DNA from: Klenkia marina
Lineage (GTDB): Bacteria > Actinomycetota > Actinomycetes > Mycobacteriales > Geodermatophilaceae
Direction: 5' to 3'
Assembly: GCF_900101025.1 (NCBI RefSeq)
Contig: NZ_FMUH01000002.1
Coordinates: 558,001-622,000, forward strand
DNA: 64,000 bases
In this document: piece by piece, positions 34,082 through 41,939 of the stretch
Layout: each line of letters opens with the position of its first letter
How positions within the stretch are numbered: the stretch's first letter is position 1
Program-made: the position numbers and the translations under genes
Notes under the pieces: generated by a model
The model's input: only the letters and a program-made list of their open reading frames with translations
What the model was told of the DNA's origin: nothing
The model's database searches: none

Positions 34082-35031
34082 CGGCCGAACCCTCGGCGCG
34101 CCCCGCTGGCGGGCCCCGCGCCGCCGGGGAGCCGGCCGTGGGGCACCTCGTCGTCGGGCCGCCCGAGCACGGGGTCACCCGGTGCGCCCGTGAGCTGGCC
34201 CTGGCCGCCGGCGACGCAGCCGCGCCCGACCTGCTGCACGTGCACTACACCGACCGGCTGTTCGGCCCCACCGCCGAGACGTCGGCCGCGGCGTTCACCG
34301 AGCTGGCCCGGGGCCTGGACCGGCCGCTCGTGGTCACCCTGCACGACGTCCCGCCCGACGACGGCTCGGTGCTCCAGCAACGCCGCGCCCGGGCCTACGC
34401 CGCCGTGGTGGACGCGGCGGTGGCGGTGGTGGTGAGCAGCCACCACGAGGCGGCCCGGCTGCGTGCCTTCGCCGACGTCGCGCCGCACGTGGTCCCGCTG
34501 CCGGTGCAGCCGCTGCCCCCGGGACCGGTGCCCCCGCCCGACGGGCAGGTGGTGGTGCTGGGCTTCGTGTACCCGGGCAAGGGGCACGCCGAGGCGCTGC
34601 GGGCGCTCCCCGCCGGGGTGGGCCTCACCGCGCTGGGCCGCGCGTCGGACGGTCACGACGACCTGCTGGCCGAGCTCGCCGCCCTCGGCCCGCTCACCGT
34701 CACCGGCTACGTGCCCGACGACGAGCTGCCGTCCCGGCTGCGTGCGGCGTCGGTACCGCTGGCCCCGCACCGGCACGTGTCCGCGTCGGGCTCGATCGGC
34801 TCGTGGCTGGCCGCCGGACGCCGTCCGCTGGTGCCCGACGTGGCCTACACGCGCGAGGTGGCGTCCCGCTGCCCCGGCGCCCTGTGGCTCTACGACGACC
34901 TGGCCCCCGCGCTGGCCGCCGCCGTGGCCGACCCGTCGCTGACCTGGCTGGCGCCGGGCACCCCGACCGGCCCCACGATGGCCGAGACGGTCGCCGCGCA
35001 CCGGGTCGTCTGGGCGACGGCGGCGTCGTGA
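34078..35031 (+). CDS. GT4-like glycosyltransferase-like protein
   Basis: 317 residues from GTG 34078 (4-bp overlap). LVVGPPEHGVTRCARELALA, PDLLHVHYTDRLFG and PLVVTLHDVPPDDGSVLQQR make a GT-B N-domain; VVVLGFVYPGKGHAEALRAL is the start of the donor domain, with VTGYVPDDELPSRLRAASVP and VSASGSIGSWLAAGRRPLVP following. The SGSIGSWLAAGRRPLV block replaces the usual EPFG..xxEA, so activity may be unusual. Ten bases separate its stop from the GT2 gene downstream. Confidence 0.7.
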   Translation: MTAEPSARPAGGPRAAGEPAVGHLVVGPPEHGVTRCARELALAAGDAAAPDLLHVHYTDRLFGPTAETSAAAFTELARGLDRPLVVTLHDVPPDDGSVLQQRRARAYAAVVDAAVAVVVSSHHEAARLRAFADVAPHVVPLPVQPLPPGPVPPPDGQVVVLGFVYPGKGHAEALRALPAGVGLTALGRASDGHDDLLAELAALGPLTVTGYVPDDELPSRLRAASVPLAPHRHVSASGSIGSWLAAGRRPLVPDVAYTREVASRCPGALWLYDDLAPALAAAVADPSLTWLAPGTPTGPTMAETVAAHRVVWATAAS

Positions 35032-35041
35032 CGGTGCCCTC

Positions 35042-36346
35042 GTGACGGTGCTCGGCGAGCCCGGCCGGTACGTGGTGCGCGGCAACGACTGGTCGGACCT
35101 GGACGACGCCCGGCCCGCGTCGCCGCCGACCGTGAGCGTGGTGGTCCCGTACTACCGCGCCCAGGGGCAGCTGGACCTGGTGCTGGCCGGCCTGGCCGCG
35201 CAGACCCACCCCGCCACCCGGTTGCAGGTGGTGGTCGCCGACGACGGGTCGCCCGAGCCGCCGAGGGTGCCGGCCGGGGTGGTCGTGGTCGGTCAGGAGG
35301 ATCGTGGTTTCCGGGCCGCCGCGGCGCGCAACCTGGGTGCGCGGGCCGCGGACGGCGACGTCCTGCTGTTCGTCGACGGCGACACCGTGCCCGCGCCCAC
35401 CTACGTCGAGGAGCTGGCGGCGCTGCCTTCCCTGGTGCCCGACGCTCTGGTCACCGGCCGCCGCCGGCACGCCGACCTGACCGGCTGGACGCCGGAGCGG
35501 GTGCGTGCCTGGTTCGCCGGCGGCCCGGCCCCCGAGGAGCTCACCGAACCGGCGTGGCTGCGGGAGGCCGGGTCGTTGCTGGACGCCGACGACCGCTCGT
35601 ACCGCTTCGTGATCAGCGCCGTGATGGGCCTGGGCCGGTCGCTGTTCGAGGAGGTCGGCGGCTTCGACGAGACCTTCGACGGCTACGGCGGCGAGGACTG
35701 GGAGCTGGCCCACCGGCTGTTCGCCGCCGGGGCCGTGCTGGCGCACCGCGAGCGGGCGGTGGCCTGGCACGACGGTCCTGACTGGGGGCTGCGCGGGGAC
35801 GACCCGGTCGCCGCGCAGCGGGAGAAGAACGCCGAGACCCGGTCGCTGGCCCGGTTGCTGCCCGACCCGGCGGCGCGCGGGGTGGGTGGCTGGTGGCGGT
35901 TCCCCGACGTCGTCGCCCGGCTCGCCCCGGGGGTGGACGTCGACGCGACCGTGCTCGGCGTCCGCTCACTGCTCGCGGCCGGCCTGGACCTGCAGGTCTG
36001 GGGCGTCGACCCCGACCTGCTGGACGGCGACCCGCGGGTGCATGCGGGGGAGCCGCCGGCAGCGGTGCTGGCCCGTTGCCGCACCCAGGTCGCGCTGTCC
36101 GGCCCGCTGCTGTGGCCGACCGGCGAGCTGGCCCGGCTCGTGGACCTCGTCCGCCCGGGCGGGGTCGGTCGGCTGCTGGGTGACGTCGACGGGGTGGCCG
36201 TCGAGGTGGCGGCGACCCGCGCGCTGCGGCGCTGCGCCCGCTCGGGTGTCGACATGTCGACCCTGTTCGGGGAGTCCCGGGTCGACATGTCGGCCTCGGC
36301 GCCCGGCCCGCACCCCGACCTCGCCCACCACCTGCCCCGGCTCTGA
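35042..36346 (+). CDS. GT2-family glycosyltransferase with C-terminal extension
   Basis: 434 residues from GTG 35042. VSVVVPYYRAQGQLDLVLAG, LQVVVADDGSPEPPRVPAGV, DVLLFVDGDTVPAPTYVEEL (VDGDT) and LFEEVGGFDETFDGYGGEDW are the complete GT-A/GT27-like set. A C-terminal domain of ~150 residues (VDVDATVLGVRSLLAAGLDL, LVDLVRPGGVGRLLGDVDGV) follows. The tail SGVDMSTLFGESRVDMSAS is encoded by an inverted repeat (36250-36292), so the last ~30 residues look like read-in repeat sequence and not conserved protein. Last gene of the run. Confidence 0.85.
   Translation: MTVLGEPGRYVVRGNDWSDLDDARPASPPTVSVVVPYYRAQGQLDLVLAGLAAQTHPATRLQVVVADDGSPEPPRVPAGVVVVGQEDRGFRAAAARNLGARAADGDVLLFVDGDTVPAPTYVEELAALPSLVPDALVTGRRRHADLTGWTPERVRAWFAGGPAPEELTEPAWLREAGSLLDADDRSYRFVISAVMGLGRSLFEEVGGFDETFDGYGGEDWELAHRLFAAGAVLAHRERAVAWHDGPDWGLRGDDPVAAQREKNAETRSLARLLPDPAARGVGGWWRFPDVVARLAPGVDVDATVLGVRSLLAAGLDLQVWGVDPDLLDGDPRVHAGEPPAAVLARCRTQVALSGPLLWPTGELARLVDLVRPGGVGRLLGDVDGVAVEVAATRALRRCARSGVDMSTLFGESRVDMSASAPGPHPDLAHHLPRL
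36250..36292. repeat. Doubly palindromic inverted repeat at the 3' end of the GT2 gene
   Basis: Arms CGACATGTCGACCC (36250-36263) and GGGTCGACATGTCG (36279-36292) are perfect reverse complements over 14 bp with a 15-base loop. Each arm also contains the self-complementary CGACATGTCG. The element lies inside the coding frame, giving the repeated VDMS peptides. It looks like a short dispersed palindromic element or a hairpin acting on the mRNA end. Confidence 0.7.
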
Positions 36347-36371
36347 CTGCCCCGCCCCTGACTCCCCGCCC

Positions 36372-36390
36372 CTGACCCGTCCGGGGTCAG
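36372..36390. terminator. Bidirectional hairpin between convergent genes
   Basis: CTGACCC-GTCCG-GGGTCAG forms a perfect 7-bp stem between the GT2 stop (36346) and the stop of the minus-strand membrane gene (36387). Just before it the 12-base CCCGCCCCTGAC is tandemly repeated. There is no T-run, which is common for hairpin terminators in such GC-rich genomes. Confidence 0.5.
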
Positions 36391-36692
36391 GTGAGCAGGG
36401 CGCCCAGGAACACCAGGTAGAGCGCCAGGGCAGCCACCGCGCACGCCGTCGACGGCCGGGTCCACCGACCTGTGACGGTCGCCAGCCAGGCCGCGACCGC
36501 GAGCAGGATCCAGGCCCCCGCGTGGCCGCTGTCGACCAGGGCGCCCCACCGCCCCGACGCCACGGGCGGGACACCGTCGCCCCAGGTCGTGAAGACGACC
36601 GCGACGGCGGTGGCCACGACGGCCCCGGCCAGCCACCGGACGCGGGGCGCCGACACCCGACCGCCCGCACGGCTCACACCCTCGTCGTCCAC
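36387..36692 (-). CDS. Small membrane protein, three TM helices
   Basis: 101 residues from ATG 36692. Helices at VRWLAGAVVATAVAVVF, AGAWILLAVAAWLATVTG and TACAVAALALYLVFLGALLT, with a short loop TTWGDGVPPVASGRWG between the first two. No family recognised. It lies upstream of, and on the same strand as, nothing else nearby; the DUF222 gene upstream on the same strand ends 52 bp before it. Confidence 0.6.
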   Translation of the reverse strand: MDDEGVSRAGGRVSAPRVRWLAGAVVATAVAVVFTTWGDGVPPVASGRWGALVDSGHAGAWILLAVAAWLATVTGRWTRPSTACAVAALALYLVFLGALLT

Positions 36693-36743
36693 GGGCGCAT
36701 GATGCCTCGCCCCCGCGTGCGTGCGCCACGACGTCCGGACCCG

Positions 36744-38252
36744 CTACCCGGTCGGCGGGTAGCCGGTGATGATCTCCGTGCCGTCGGCGCGGTGGGTGCG
36801 CCAGCGGTGGTCGTCGGGGTCCCATCGCACGGAGTAGCCGTGGTGGACCTGGGTGTGGTGGCGTTCGCAGAGCAGGGCGGTGTTCTCGACGCTGGTCTCG
36901 CCGTGGTCGGCGACCCATTCGGCGACGTGGTGGGCGTCGCACCACCAGGTGGGGTTGGTGCAGGCGGCGAAGACGCAGCCGCCGTCGCGGGCTTCGGCGG
37001 CGCGGCGGATGTGGGCGGGCACGAGGCGTTGGGTGCGGCCGATGTTGAGCGGCATGCCGTCCTCGCCGAACAGGACGCGGGTGATGGCGGAGTCGCAGGC
37101 GATGTGCCGGGCCGTCTCGTTGGACACCTGCTGCCCGGAGCCCAGCCGGGCCGCGTCGGTCACGGTGTCGGGGTCGAGGAGGTCCTCTGCGTCGATGGTG
37201 ACGGCGACGTGGGCTCGGTTGCCGCGCAGCACCGGGGTGGTGGCGGCGGCGAGGGCGTTGTCGGCGAGCTGGGTCAGGGCGTCGCCCATCTGGTGGGCGT
37301 GGCTGCGCTGGTCGTCCTGGATGCGCCCGGCTTGCTGGTAGGCGGTCAGGGCGGTGTGCAGCTTCTCGAACCCGATGGGGTCCAGGCGACCGTGGAAGGT
37401 GCCGGTGTCGCGGTTCAGGTGCAGCTCGCGTCCGCGGGTGGGGTCGGGTTCGGGGCCGTCGGGGTCGATCCAGTCCAGGGCACGCTTCACCACCGCCCCC
37501 AGAGCATCGGCCTCGGCGCCGGTGGCGCACGCGGTGAAGGTGGCGTCCAGGCCGTCCGCCCCACGCGCGTCGACGCCCATCTCGGCGGCCGCGGACAGGC
37601 GGGCCGGAGTGGCGACCTTCGCGACGGTGGCGGTCTGGTCGGGGGTGATCCGGCCGGCGGAGGCTGCGGCGTCCCAGGTCGGCAGCTGCTCCAACGTGCG
37701 CCCGGCGCGGACCAGGCGGGCCGCGGTGGCGGGGGAGACCTTCAGGTGGCCGGGCAACCAGGCGCGAATGGTCTTGTGCCCGTCGAACTCGGCGGCCTGG
37801 CCGTTCTCCGCGGCCCGGACGGCGTGCGCGAGGGCGGTCTCGACGACGTTGGCCAGCTGCGCCAACCCGCGCACCCGGGCCAGCAGCGTCGGTGCGACCA
37901 CGCCGGGTCCACCCAGGGGCACCTCCGCGTCGACGACCGCCAGCGCGGCCGTCAGTGCCTCGACGACGTCGGCGGGCACCGTCATCGACAGCTGTCGAGC
38001 CGCATCCCGCTCGGCCGCACGGGCGGATGCGGCGCGCTCCTCGCCGGAGCGTTCCTCGGCCGCCCTGGTGGCCGAGACCTCGGCGTCCAGCGCTGCCCAC
38101 GCCTCAGCAGCGACCGACACCGGCCCGGACGAGAACAGGCCGGTGTCGGGGAAGGGGTCGAACGCGGAGGTGTTGTCGAGTCCGCCCACCAGACCTCCTC
38201 CACCCGTTCGATCAGGTGTTCGAAGTCTACTGCGGACAGCGCTGTCGAGCAA
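36744..38252 (-). CDS. DUF222 / HNH endonuclease protein
   Basis: 502 residues from ATG 38252. An N-terminal DUF222 region (ALTAALAVVDAEVPLGGPGV, ANVVETALAHAVRAAENGQA, PATAARLVRAGRTLEQLP, GRITPDQTATVAKVATPARL) is followed by an HNH nuclease domain: RRAAEARDGGCVFAACTNPT, WWCDAHHVAEWVADHGETSV, ENTALLCERHHTQVHHG. These are typical multi-copy genes of Geodermatophilaceae and Microbacteriaceae, whose role is unknown. Its base use has more T in wobble positions than neighbours (e.g. runs of GGTGGTGG on the plus strand), consistent with a mobile or recently copied gene. Confidence 0.88.
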   Translation of the reverse strand: MLDSAVRSRLRTPDRTGGGGLVGGLDNTSAFDPFPDTGLFSSGPVSVAAEAWAALDAEVSATRAAEERSGEERAASARAAERDAARQLSMTVPADVVEALTAALAVVDAEVPLGGPGVVAPTLLARVRGLAQLANVVETALAHAVRAAENGQAAEFDGHKTIRAWLPGHLKVSPATAARLVRAGRTLEQLPTWDAAASAGRITPDQTATVAKVATPARLSAAAEMGVDARGADGLDATFTACATGAEADALGAVVKRALDWIDPDGPEPDPTRGRELHLNRDTGTFHGRLDPIGFEKLHTALTAYQQAGRIQDDQRSHAHQMGDALTQLADNALAAATTPVLRGNRAHVAVTIDAEDLLDPDTVTDAARLGSGQQVSNETARHIACDSAITRVLFGEDGMPLNIGRTQRLVPAHIRRAAEARDGGCVFAACTNPTWWCDAHHVAEWVADHGETSVENTALLCERHHTQVHHGYSVRWDPDDHRWRTHRADGTEIITGYPPTG

Positions 38253-38347
38253 GGTGAAAGCCCAGCTCAGAACGCTGTTGGCCCATTCTTGGGTGCCCGC
38301 ACGACGCGGCCCTCGACCCGGCGTGGTGCGCCGGGCGCACCCGCGAC

Positions 38348-38575
38348 GTGCAGGGCTGGGTCGTCGTCCGACCCGGACCCGGGGGCAGGATCGGGTTCGT
38401 GGACGTCGTCGTCGCCGTGCTGGCTGCCGTGGTCGCCTTCGTGCTGGGGGTGCTGCTCCTGGCCTCCCTGGGGAGCGTCGGGCCCGTCGAGGAGCTGCTC
38501 GCCCTGCTGGTGGCCGTCGGGTTCGGCGCCGCGGTGCTCCGCGCCCGGCGGCGCTCCGGGAGCGGCGCCCCGTGA
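38348..38575 (+). CDS. Small two-helix membrane protein
   Basis: 75 residues if started at 38348; a GTG at 38399 would start just before the first helix and is equally plausible. Helices: VDVVVAVLAAVVAFVLGVLL and LLALLVAVGFGAAVLRARRR. No family recognised. It follows the promoter region of the DUF222 gene and is divergent from it. Confidence 0.45.
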   Translation: MQGWVVVRPGPGGRIGFVDVVVAVLAAVVAFVLGVLLLASLGSVGPVEELLALLVAVGFGAAVLRARRRSGSGAP

Positions 38576-38695
38576 CGCCGGGCCTTGCCCCACCGGCTCG
38601 GCGCCGAGTCGTCGGCTGACGCTCGGGCGCCGTTGCCGGGCAGGTCCTGGGCCGGGGGCGTCACGCGACGGCTGGGGCCGTACGACGAACGGGTG

Positions 38696-39082
38696 TCAGC
38701 TGCCGGGTGGGCGTTCGTCGCGGACGTGGAAGCGGTGCCAGAGGCCCGACAGCTGCAGCGGGCGGGCCACGATCGTCGTCCCCACCACCAGCTCGAGCTC
38801 GGCGCCGCGGCCCTCGAGCATGCGGTGCAGCTGCACCACGGTCGACAACCCGGCCGAGTTCAGGAACGTGACCCGGTGCAGGTCCAGCTGGACCGCCCGG
38901 GGCGGGTCCTCGCCGAGCAGCAGGTCGGTGACCACCCGGATGACCGGACGCCGGGCCTCGGCGGTGAAGTCGCCGACCACGGTGACCCGCACCGACTCCG
39001 GCCCCGACGGCTCGACCGTCACCTCGGGGGCGGGGGGCGCCTCGGTCAGCGGGGACGGCGGCGGATCGGTCGGATTCGTCAC
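38696..39082 (-). CDS. STAS-domain protein (anti-sigma factor antagonist-like)
   Basis: 128 residues from ATG 39082. After a Pro-rich leader, EVTVEPSGPESVRVTVVGDF, AVQLDLHRVTFLNSAGLSTV and LHRMLEGRGAELELVVG form a STAS fold; the Ser of FLNSAG is the site phosphorylated in SpoIIAA-type antagonists. Partner kinase or anti-sigma factor is not adjacent, so the target is unknown. Located just downstream of the histidine kinase gene on the same strand (30 bp). Confidence 0.85.
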   Translation of the reverse strand: MTNPTDPPPSPLTEAPPAPEVTVEPSGPESVRVTVVGDFTAEARRPVIRVVTDLLLGEDPPRAVQLDLHRVTFLNSAGLSTVVQLHRMLEGRGAELELVVGTTIVARPLQLSGLWHRFHVRDERPPGS

Positions 39083-39112
39083 GATCGTCCGCCTACCCGG
39101 GTGGCGGGAGGA

Positions 39113-40678
39113 TCAAGCGTGCGGTGGCCGGTCGTCGAGGACGATGCCGTCGACCTCGCCGTCGACCTCGACGTCGGCCTCGCCGTCCGGCTCGCGCTCG
39201 GTGACCGTGGCGTGCGGCAGGCGGACCGTGAAGACGGTGCGCCCGGGCTCGCTGGTGACGTCCACGGTGCCCCCGTGCGCGGCCACCACGGCGCTGACGA
39301 TGGCCAACCCCAACCCGGTGGAGCCGGCCTGGCGGGAGCGGGAGGAGTCGCCGCGGGCGAACCGCTCGAACACGTGCCCCCTCAGCGCAGCCGGGATGCC
39401 TGGGCCGTCGTCGGCGACCTCCAGCACCGCCCAGCCGCCCTCGGTGCGCAGGGTGACGGTCGCGGTCGTGCCCTCCGGGGTGTGGGTGCGGGCGTTGGCG
39501 AGCAGGTTGGCCAGCACCTGGTGCAACCGCGCGCCGTCGCCGGGCACCAGCACCGCGGTGTCGGGCAGGTCGACCCGCCAGCGGTGGTCGGGGCCGGCGA
39601 CGTGGGCGTCGGAGACGGTGTCGACCACCAGCGCGGCCAGGTCGACCTCCTCGACGGTGAGGTCGCGGCCGGCGTCCAGGCGAGCCAGCAGGAGCAGGTC
39701 CTCGACCAGACCCGACATGCGCACGGCCTCGGACTCGACCCGGCGCAGGGCGTGACCCACCTCGGGCTCGACGTCGCTGTGCTGGCGGCGCACCAGTTCG
39801 GCGTAGCCGCGGATCGAGGCCAGCGGGGTGCGCAGCTCGTGGCTGGCGTCGGCGACGAACTGCCGCACCTGGGTCTCGGACGCCTGGCGGGCGGCCAGCG
39901 AGCTCTCGACGTGGTCGAGCATGGTGTTGAGGGCCGCGCCCACCTGGCCCACCTCGGTGTCGGGGTCGGTGTCGGCGGACGGCACGCGCTCGGCCAGCTG
40001 CACCTCGCCGGTCGACAGCTGCAGCGTCGAGACCCGGGTGGCGGTGGCGGCCACCCGGTCCAGCGGGCGCAGCTGCCGCCGGATGGTCAGCCCGGCCGCC
40101 CCCGCGGCGAGCGCGACGGCGACCAGCCCGGCCAGCACCTCGACCAGGATCAGCTGGCGGACGGCGTCGTCGACGCCGTCCATCGGCAGGCCGGTGACCA
40201 CCAGGTCACCGTCGGGTGTGGTGGCGCCGACGACCCGGTAGGTGCCCAGCCCGCCGCCGACGTCGACGGTCGTGGGGGACCAGTCACCCGGGACGGCGGC
40301 CAGCTCGTACTGCTCCGACGAGGCCAGGCGCAGCGGCTCGCCCGAGCGGGTCAGCACCCCGGCGTACAGGCAGTCGCCGCCGGCGAACCGGGCCACCAGG
40401 GTGCCCTCGCCCTGCCCGGGGGCGAAGTAGTCGCCGTCCGGGGGTGGTGGTTCGTCCCCGTCCCGGTCGCCGCCCACGACCGACTCGGTGCGCGTGCCGG
40501 CGCCGGACAACCGGTCGTCGAGCTGCTGCAGCAGTTGGTGACGCAGCACCGCGGTGGACGCGAACGCGACCGCGGCGAGCAGCAGCAGCGTGGGCACCAG
40601 GAAGGCCACCAGCAGTCGAGCCCGCAGCGAGAGCCGCCGTCGGGCGGGTCGGGCTGCGGGCTCGGTGCTGGTGCTCAT
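39113..40678 (-). CDS. Sensor histidine kinase (HAMP, OmpR-partner type)
   Basis: 521 residues from ATG 40678. TM1 at LLVAFLVPTLLLLAAVAFAS, an extracytoplasmic sensor region of ~120 residues, TM2 near LILVEVLAGLVAVALAAGAA, HAMP (IRRQLRPLDRVAATATRVS), DHp with the phosphorylated His in FVADASHELRTPLASIRGYA, and the ATPase boxes NLLANARTHTPEG (N), VADDGPGIP (G1) and GSTGLGLAIVSAVVAAHGG (G2). It follows its response regulator by 8 bp. The stimulus cannot be read from the sequence. Confidence 0.93.
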   Translation of the reverse strand: MSTSTEPAARPARRRLSLRARLLVAFLVPTLLLLAAVAFASTAVLRHQLLQQLDDRLSGAGTRTESVVGGDRDGDEPPPPDGDYFAPGQGEGTLVARFAGGDCLYAGVLTRSGEPLRLASSEQYELAAVPGDWSPTTVDVGGGLGTYRVVGATTPDGDLVVTGLPMDGVDDAVRQLILVEVLAGLVAVALAAGAAGLTIRRQLRPLDRVAATATRVSTLQLSTGEVQLAERVPSADTDPDTEVGQVGAALNTMLDHVESSLAARQASETQVRQFVADASHELRTPLASIRGYAELVRRQHSDVEPEVGHALRRVESEAVRMSGLVEDLLLLARLDAGRDLTVEEVDLAALVVDTVSDAHVAGPDHRWRVDLPDTAVLVPGDGARLHQVLANLLANARTHTPEGTTATVTLRTEGGWAVLEVADDGPGIPAALRGHVFERFARGDSSRSRQAGSTGLGLAIVSAVVAAHGGTVDVTSEPGRTVFTVRLPHATVTEREPDGEADVEVDGEVDGIVLDDRPPHA

Positions 40679-40686
40679 GCGTCCTG

Positions 40687-41442
40687 TCAGACGGCGGGCT
40701 TGATCACGTAGCCGGCGCCCCGCAGCGTGTGGATCATCGGGGAGCGGCCGGCGTCGATCTTGCGCCGCAGGTAGGAGATGTAGAGCTCGACGATGTTGCC
40801 CTGGCCGCCGAAGTCGTACTGCCAGACGCGGTCGAGGATCTGGGCCTTGGACAGCACCCGCTTGGGGTTGCGCATCAGGTAGCGCAGCAGCTCGAACTCG
40901 GTGGCGGTGAGCCGGATGTCGTCGCCGCCGCGGGTGACCTCGTGCGACTCCTCGTCGAGGGTCAGGTCGCCCACCACGAGCAGGCCGTCGTCGGCCACCG
41001 CACGCGACGTGCGGCGCAGCAGGCCGCGCAGCCGGGCGGCGACCTCCTCGAGGGAGAAGGGCTTGGTGACGTAGTCGTCGCCGCCGGCGGTGAGCCCGGC
41101 GATGCGGTCCTCGACGGCGTCCTTGGCGGTCAGGAAGACCACCGGGACGAGCGGGGAGTCCGCGCGCAGCTTGCGCAGCACCTCCAGGCCGTCCATGTCG
41201 GGCAGCATGACATCGAGGACGACGGCGTCCGGCCGGAACTCGCGGGCGGTGCGCACGGCCTCGGCGCCGTCGGCCGCGGTCTTCACGTCCCAGCCCTCGT
41301 AGCGCAGGGCCATCGAGAGCAGCTCGCAGATCGAGCGCTCGTCGTCGACGACCAGCACCCGCAGGGCGGTGCCGTCCGGGCGGGTGAGCTGGGCCCGGGA
41401 GCCGGTGGCGGTCCCGGTGGGGCGGGTCTCGATCGCGGTCAT
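40687..41442 (-). CDS. OmpR-family response regulator
   Basis: 251 residues from ATG 41442; a ~30-residue leader precedes the receiver domain. LRVLVVDDERSICELLSMAL (acidic pair), DAVVLDVMLPDMDGLEVLRK (phosphorylated Asp), VPVVFLTAKDAVEDRIAG and DDYVTKPFSLEEVAARLRG (Lys). The winged helix is LTATEFELLRYLMRNPKRVL with the recognition segment NIVELYISYLRRKIDAGRSP and wing IHTLRGAGYVIKP. Resembles the TcrX/TrcR/MprA group. First gene of the two-gene operon. Confidence 0.93.
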   Translation of the reverse strand: MTAIETRPTGTATGSRAQLTRPDGTALRVLVVDDERSICELLSMALRYEGWDVKTAADGAEAVRTAREFRPDAVVLDVMLPDMDGLEVLRKLRADSPLVPVVFLTAKDAVEDRIAGLTAGGDDYVTKPFSLEEVAARLRGLLRRTSRAVADDGLLVVGDLTLDEESHEVTRGGDDIRLTATEFELLRYLMRNPKRVLSKAQILDRVWQYDFGGQGNIVELYISYLRRKIDAGRSPMIHTLRGAGYVIKPAV

Positions 41443-41563
41443 GGGGATCACTGTGGACGCCGTTCCTGCGCGTTCCCTGTGAACCGACCAGGAAAGCTCT
41501 GTCCGCGCCCGGTGCAACCGGTGCAGGAGATGTGCCGGGCCTGTGAGCCGGACGGGGAGGGTG

Positions 41564-41637
41564 TGGCCAGGGGCGGGGTCGAACCGCCGACCTCTCGCTT
41601 TTCAGGCGAGCGCTCGTACCGACTGAGCTACCTGGCC
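41564..41637 (-). tRNA. tRNA-Phe (GAA)
   Basis: Read on the minus strand: acceptor GGCCAGG/CCTGGCC, D-arm GCTCAGTCGGTACGAGC, anticodon loop CTGAAAA (GAA) closed by CTCGC/GCGAG, and T-arm GGTTCGACCC. Discriminator A; CCA is not encoded. First of three tRNA genes on this strand. Confidence 0.93.
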
Positions 41638-41679
41638 CCGGTGCCGGCGCCCCCGGGATGAACCGTGGACATCGGTCGG

Positions 41680-41753
41680 CGACCCTGACGGGACTCGAAC
41701 CCGCGACCTCCGCCGTGACAGGGCGGCGCGCTAACCAACTGCGCTACAGGGCC
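41680..41753 (-). tRNA. tRNA-Asp (GTC)
   Basis: Minus strand: acceptor GGCCCTG pairs with CAGGGTC with one G-U, D-arm AGCGCAGTTGGTTAGCGC, anticodon loop CTGTCAC (GTC) closed by CCGCC/GGCGG, and T-arm GGGTTCGAGTCCC. Discriminator G, as expected for Asp. CCA is not encoded. Confidence 0.93.
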
Positions 41754-41782
41754 TTGCTGTGCTGCTGTGGATCTCTGGTGCG

Positions 41783-41855
41783 TGCCCCCAACGGGGTTCG
41801 AACCCGTGCTACCGCCTTGAAAGGGCGGCGTCCTGGACCACTAGACGATGAGGGC
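41783..41855 (-). tRNA. tRNA-Glu (TTC)
   Basis: Minus strand: acceptor GCCCTCA/TGGGGGC with one T-G pair, anticodon loop CTTTCAA (TTC) closed by CCGCC/GGCGG, T-arm GGGTTCGAACCCC, and discriminator A. Furthest upstream of the Glu-Asp-Phe transcript. Confidence 0.93.
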
Positions 41856-41891
41856 TCGTGCTCGCTGGAGGCAGGACGAACCATACACACC

Positions 41892-41924
41892 CGCCGGACC
41901 CCCTCGTGACAGGGGGGCCCGGCG
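41892..41924 (-). terminator. Hairpin downstream of the hemerythrin gene
   Basis: CGCCGG (41892) pairs with CCGGCG (41919) and CCCCCT (41899) with AGGGGG (41911) around a 6-base loop, a 12-bp interrupted stem. It starts 16 bp past the hemerythrin stop and separates that gene from the tRNA cluster on the same strand. Confidence 0.65.
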
Positions 41925-41939
41925 AGTCCCCGGAAGGGG

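Noticed and set aside
36744-38252. DUF222-HNH protein as a homing endonuclease or intein
   Set aside because: It is a free-standing gene with its own start and no split host gene. Such genes are normal multi-copy residents in these genomes.
41564-41855. tRNA cluster as a prophage or element attachment site
   Set aside because: The three tRNAs are complete, and no integrase, partial tRNA repeat or mobile genes lie beside them.
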